From NCBI GenBank assembly GCA_963977065.1, contig CAXBNF010000001.1, forward strand, positions 310,001-374,000: a DNA stretch of 64,000 nucleotides, given 5' to 3'. The notes below the pieces were generated by a model. The model saw only the letters and a program-made list of their open reading frames with translations, was not told the origin of the DNA and ran no database searches. This document shows, one piece after another, positions 60,720 through 64,000 of this stretch. The first letter of the stretch is position 1, and each line of letters starts with the position of its first letter. This DNA is from Planktosalinus sp963977065 (GTDB lineage Bacteria; Bacteroidota; Bacteroidia; Flavobacteriales; Flavobacteriaceae). The position numbers and the translations under genes are program-made.

Positions 60720-61119
60720 AGGGTTCCGAAGGAATATTTCTTAACACAGCATAGATAATTGCAATCCCAAAATAAATAACAATAAATTTATTGCTGTAAA
60801 ACAGCTTTACCCTGTGTTTAGTGCCAAAAGCAAAATTTAGATATTCCACAATTAAAGCATAAATAAGCAAAGGAATAGTCAATACCAACAAAGGGTTGTA
60901 CCTAAAAGCCATAAAAAATTCAAAATGCATCAAATGATGAATCGCCCTTTGAGAGCCACAACCGGCACAATAAAGGTCTGTGGTATATTTTAATGGACAA
61001 GGAAGAAAAAAAGAATGATAAGTGGGGTTAAAGGAATGGTACATAAAAAGTAACCCTCCCAATATGACTATTGGAAGGGCCGCTTTGAAGATTTTTTTAG
61101 AGTCCCATAAATGCTCCAC
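60694..61119 (-). CDS. DUF2752 membrane protein
   Basis: A 141-residue membrane protein with three to four hydrophobic segments. CPLKYTTDLYCAGCGSQRAIHHLMH is the DUF2752 signature (paired cysteines around CGxxR). Function unknown. In flavobacteria such genes often follow a CD225 gene, and here the remains of one overlap its start region. Confidence 0.88.
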   Translation of the reverse strand: MEHLWDSKKIFKAALPIVILGGLLFMYHSFNPTYHSFFLPCPLKYTTDLYCAGCGSQRAIHHLMHFEFFMAFRYNPLLVLTIPLLIYALIVEYLNFAFGTKHRVKLFYSNKFIVIYFGIAIIYAVLRNIPSEPFSYLAPLN

Positions 61120-61372
61120 CTACTCCAAAAATAACAATGATTAATACATACAATACAATTCCAATGAGTGCAATAGCTGCTCCCCAAATTGAATATTTTT
61201 TTGCATCATCTGCCGCTTTTTGAGCTCCTTCAAAATTGCCCTGAGCCCAAAGTGTGTTTACATTTGAAGATTTGATAATGGCAACAATGCCAAGGGGTAA
61301 ACAGCATAAAACAGTACATTAGATTGCCCAAACTAAATTATTGTCCGGTGGGGTTGTTGGTTGGTTTTCCAT
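61097..61372 (-). pseudogene. CD225/dispanin family gene interrupted by a stop codon
   Basis: Reading from the ATG at 61372, 92 codons remain in frame to a TAA at 61097-61099, but codon 18 (61319-61321) is TAA. The product would read NLVWAI-stop-CTVLCCLPLGIVAI, where the CD225 consensus has a leucine at the stop; a single T-to-A change from TTA explains it. The rest is intact, with a second membrane segment near residues 68-83. No internal ATG could rescue it. It overlaps the DUF2752 start by 23 nt. The stop may be a real mutation or a sequence error. Confidence 0.8.
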
Positions 61373-61416
61373 GATTTTTTATTGTTTAGTTGTAAAGCAC
61401 TAATATAAACATTTTT

Positions 61417-61980
61417 CTAAAAGGTATAGACCTCGTTGGGTGAAACACAAAAATCTAAAGGAATATCTTTAGCAGAGGTTGCTATCACGGTTTCTTCGGG
61501 GATAAAAAATGAAAGGCCAATTTTAATCGTATTTTTATTGCAAAGCGACAAGAATTTATCATAATATCCTTTTCCATAGCCCACACGGTTTCCGAGTTTG
61601 TCATAAGCCAATAAAGGAACAAAAACCACCTCAATTTTTTCTTCAGGAAACGGAATTCCATCCTCCGGCTCAGGGATTCCCCAGTTGTTTATTTTAATTT
61701 TTGTACTGTCTGTAAGTAAATAATGAGAAAGTGTCTCTGTTTTCAGGTTTGTTTTAGGGACAATGCAATTTTTGTCTTTTCCTTGAAGGATATGAAGCAA
61801 ATACTCTGTATTGATTTCCTTTTTGCCTGTTATACTTAAAAACAAGTGGAAATTGGTATAGTGCCAAATGGGGAGTTGAAGACATTTATTGGCAATGTCA
61901 AGGCTAAAAGATTCTACTTCACTTTCAGATAGAGCACTTCTTTTTTGAATAAAAAGTTTTCGCAGTAGCGTTTTTTCCAT
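61417..61980 (-). CDS. 5-formyltetrahydrofolate cyclo-ligase
   Basis: A 187-residue enzyme converting 5-formyl-THF to 5,10-methenyl-THF with ATP. LRKLFIQKRSALS at the N-terminus and the nucleotide-binding loop VFVPLLAYDKLGNRVGYGKGYYDKFL are diagnostic. The ATG at 61980 (MEKTLLRK) is chosen; upstream codons overlap the end of the neighbouring deacylase. The spacing to that gene is 10 nt. Confidence 0.95.
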   Translation of the reverse strand: MEKTLLRKLFIQKRSALSESEVESFSLDIANKCLQLPIWHYTNFHLFLSITGKKEINTEYLLHILQGKDKNCIVPKTNLKTETLSHYLLTDSTKIKINNWGIPEPEDGIPFPEEKIEVVFVPLLAYDKLGNRVGYGKGYYDKFLSLCNKNTIKIGLSFFIPEETVIATSAKDIPLDFCVSPNEVYTF

Positions 61981-61990
61981 AGTTAAGAAG

Positions 61991-62938
61991 TTAAGAGACT
62001 GCTGTCGAAATATGAAAAATAGCATCACCCTGATGCACTATTGGCGATTCATTGACATTGATGATATAACCATTATTGGGAGCTTTGACGCGCACTTTCA
62101 TTTCGCCGTAAGGATCTGTTATTGAGGCCAAAACATCTCCTTTTTCTACAAATTTGTTGATGGAAACTTTAGTATGAAGCAAGCCACTTTTATGAGCTCT
62201 TATCCAGGTACTTTTTTCAATAATAACAGAATCTGAAGGTTTTTTTGAACTTTGAAATTTTGGGTTTAGCATTTCGAGGTGATCTAAAATTCTCAAAACA
62301 CCGTGTACCCCAAATTCTATAATGTCTCTATCACTACTTAGGGATTTACCCCCTTCAAAAAGTAAGGATGGGATTCCCATTTTGAGGCAGGTTTGACGAT
62401 AAGATTTATCGAGAATTTTTGACATAACCACAAAAGGAGCATTGAAAACTTTGGCATATTTCAAAGCAACATAGTCGTTAGGACTCACTCTTATTTGAGC
62501 GGCATTAAAACGACTCGCTCCGCCGGTGTGAAAATCGAGACAATAGTCTGCATGAGGTAAAATTTCTGTGGTAAAATGGTGAGCTACCCTGCTGGCCAAG
62601 GAGCCTTTTTTTGTTCCCGGAAAAACACGATTTAAATCGTGCCCATCTGGAAATTGCCTGCTCATAGATAAAAATCCAAAAACATTCAGAATAGGAATAC
62701 AGATAATGGTTCCTTTTTTGGGCCGGTTGATTTTTTTTGCGATGAGTTGCCTTACAATTTCAACGCCATTTATTTCGTCACCATGAATTCCGGCGGTTAT
62801 TAAAACCGTGGGGCCCGGTTTTGTTGCTCTGTTGATGATGATGGGGATTTCAACATTGGTCGCTGTATAAAGCTTTGCGATGTTGAATTGAATTGTTTTG
62901 CTTTCGCCTAAACCAATATGTACGCCTAAAATTTCCAA
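61991..62938 (-). CDS. AstE/aspartoacylase-family zinc deacylase
   Basis: A 315-residue M14-type deacylase. Zinc ligands are HGDE (His and Glu in ITAGIHGDEING) and the His in CLDFHTGG. The C-terminal roughly 70 residues look like a lipoyl/biotinyl-type sandwich (IRAHKSGLLHTKVSINKFVEKGD onward), as in COG3608 proteins. The gene is 11 nt after rimK and downstream of a RimK-associated protease gene, a known cluster. It may remove glutamyl or similar groups added by RimK; that is inference. Confidence 0.9.
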   Translation of the reverse strand: MEILGVHIGLGESKTIQFNIAKLYTATNVEIPIIINRATKPGPTVLITAGIHGDEINGVEIVRQLIAKKINRPKKGTIICIPILNVFGFLSMSRQFPDGHDLNRVFPGTKKGSLASRVAHHFTTEILPHADYCLDFHTGGASRFNAAQIRVSPNDYVALKYAKVFNAPFVVMSKILDKSYRQTCLKMGIPSLLFEGGKSLSSDRDIIEFGVHGVLRILDHLEMLNPKFQSSKKPSDSVIIEKSTWIRAHKSGLLHTKVSINKFVEKGDVLASITDPYGEMKVRVKAPNNGYIINVNESPIVHQGDAIFHISTAVS

Positions 62939-62949
62939 ATGAGATTATT

Positions 62950-63822
62950 TTATATGCTTCGTTCAATATATCTAATGATACTTTTTGCAATGTCTTTTCC
63001 TGTGGCGGCTTCAATTCCTTCAAGCCCCGGGGAAGAATTTACCTCCAGAATTAAAGGTCCTCGCGCAGATTGCAGCATATCTACACCCGCCACACCCAAT
63101 CCCATCACCCGGGCTGCTTTGATGGCAGCATTTTCTTCCTCATCTGTGAGTTCAATAATACTTGCTGAACCGCCTCTATGTAAATTTGAGCGAAATTCAC
63201 CTTCCTTTCCCTGGCGTTTCATAGCTCCCACAACCTGACCGTCAACAATAAAAGCTCTAATATCTGCACCACCTGCTTCTTTTATAAATTCCTGAACAAT
63301 CACCCGTGCCTGAAGACCGTTAAAGGCTTCTAGTACAGATTCTGCAGCATTGTTTGTTTCAGCCAATACGACGCCAAGCCCTTGTGTACCCTCGAGTAAT
63401 TTGATGATTAATGGAGCGCCGCCCACGTGTTTGATTACATCTTCTGTATTTCTTGAGTAATTTGTGAAAACGGTTTTTGGAAGTCCTAAACCTGCTCTGG
63501 AGAGCACCTGTAAACTCCTTAGTTTGTCACGAGATCTTACCAGTGCCTGAGACTCGGTTGTTGTAAAAACGCGCATCATTTCAAACTGTCTCACAACTGC
63601 TGTACCATAAAACGTTACAGAAGCTCCAATTCTGGGTATGATTGCATCGGTGTCTTTGATGAGATGTCCTTTGTAATAAATGCAGGGGTTCTTTTTTTCT
63701 ATTACAATATCACACTTTGCATGGTCAATAACCTCAACGTGATGGTGTCTTTTTTTGGCAGCTTCAACCAATCTTTTAGTCGAATATAAATTGGGATTTG
63801 CTGAAAGGATTTTGATATTCAT
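62950..63822 (-). CDS. rimK: RimK-type ATP-grasp glutamate ligase
   Basis: A 290-residue ATP-grasp enzyme adding glutamate to protein or peptide C-termini, classically ribosomal protein S6. Motifs: RIGASVTFYGTAVVRQFE, KLRSLQVLSRAGLGLPKT, LLEGTQGLGVVLAET and LEVNSSPGLEGIEAATG. Its ATG overlaps the stop of the upstream protease gene by 4 nt. Confidence 0.95.
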   Translation of the reverse strand: MNIKILSANPNLYSTKRLVEAAKKRHHHVEVIDHAKCDIVIEKKNPCIYYKGHLIKDTDAIIPRIGASVTFYGTAVVRQFEMMRVFTTTESQALVRSRDKLRSLQVLSRAGLGLPKTVFTNYSRNTEDVIKHVGGAPLIIKLLEGTQGLGVVLAETNNAAESVLEAFNGLQARVIVQEFIKEAGGADIRAFIVDGQVVGAMKRQGKEGEFRSNLHRGGSASIIELTDEEENAAIKAARVMGLGVAGVDMLQSARGPLILEVNSSPGLEGIEAATGKDIAKSIIRYIERSI

Positions 63823-64000
63823 TTTTGTGTTTGTTGTTTGTAAGAAAGATTGGTTAGACCGGTATCTACAATATATTTTTTATTTAAAAATTTTCTTCCT
63901 AGTAGTACTGGAAATTTCATTTCTTCACGATCTGAAAGCGTGAGCTGTATGATTTGTTGTTCACCAAAAAGAATCAGAGTTGTTTGAATCATATACCGAT
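63819..64000 (-). CDS. RimK-associated zinc protease-like protein (C-terminal part)
   Basis: The gene runs off the right edge; about 60 C-terminal residues are visible, ending in TGA that overlaps the rimK ATG. LTLSDREEMKFPVLLGRKFLNKKYIVDT matches the C-terminus of the ATP-dependent zinc protease (retropepsin-like, RimB) family that accompanies RimK. The start is outside the window. Confidence 0.82.
   Translation of the reverse strand, partial: RYMIQTTLILFGEQQIIQLTLSDREEMKFPVLLGRKFLNKKYIVDTGLTNLSYKQQTQK

Overview
The window looks like chromosomal DNA of a flavobacterium (Bacteroidota, Flavobacteriaceae-like). The DNA is AT-rich and the gene content is typical of that group: a MoxR/DUF58/Bat operon, a PorZ-like type IX secretion protein beside recO, an alpha-2-macroglobulin/PBP1C pair, AddA and AddB flanking kbl and an OmpA protein with thrombospondin type-3 repeats, an ileS-dksA-lspA run, a TonB receptor with a carboxypeptidase-D-like N-terminus, and many lipoproteins. 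Several promoters carry the Bacteroidota -7 element TAnnTTTG. I see no rRNA, tRNA, CRISPR array, prophage, integrase or transposase. Most of the window is ordinary core genome.

Layout, left to right. 1-4100 (minus): moxR, DUF58, a BatD-like protein and the start of batA. 4241-8830: a DUF4382 lipoprotein, an SDR oxidoreductase, an AlbA_2/Schlafen-type protein abutting a metallophosphatase, a beta-barrel protein and a small lipoprotein. 8956-11726 (minus): an ALDH7-type dehydrogenase, 3-hydroxyanthranilate dioxygenase and a CAP-domain lipoprotein. 11959-21397 (plus): isoaspartyl peptidase, an ABM-domain protein, a very large alpha-2-macroglobulin and PBP1C. 21404-28446: a YCII lipoprotein, a CYTH phosphatase, a TIP30-like protein, dinB, then pyk, an IPExxxVDY-like protein, rnc, fabF and acpP. 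28621-32824 (plus): purN, rnhA, a PfkB kinase and a long PurF-like amidotransferase. 32825-33253 is the only long stretch without a protein gene; it holds two near-identical predicted small RNAs. 33254-43579: sodA, addA, kbl, ompA, addB and an alpha/beta hydrolase. 43581-49138: small metabolic and membrane genes. 49299-60719: gdhA, porZ, recO, a TonB receptor, ileS, a DksA-like gene and lspA. 60694-64000 (minus): DUF2752, a CD225 gene interrupted by one stop codon, 5-formyl-THF cyclo-ligase, and an AstE-like deacylase, RimK and RimK-associated protease cluster.

The most interesting signal is the pair of small RNAs at about 32944-33020 and 33159-33236. Each has a TATATTTG -7 box, the same stem-loop with a 20-base loop, and its own intrinsic terminator. 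The two terminator stems differ in sequence on both arms but still pair. The loop sequence UAAGUAGGUUAAGUUU of copy 2 is a perfect 16-nt antisense match to the leader of the CAP-domain lipoprotein mRNA, ending 2 nt before its AUG. That suggests a trans-acting sRNA masking a ribosome-binding region.

Other points of note: a G-rich dispersed repeat (three copies) that places a Shine-Dalgarno-like stretch just before two start codons and supplies one stop codon; a single-base nonsense mutation in a CD225/dispanin gene; a pyk terminator that lies inside the coding end of dinB; and several convergent gene pairs whose ends touch or overlap.
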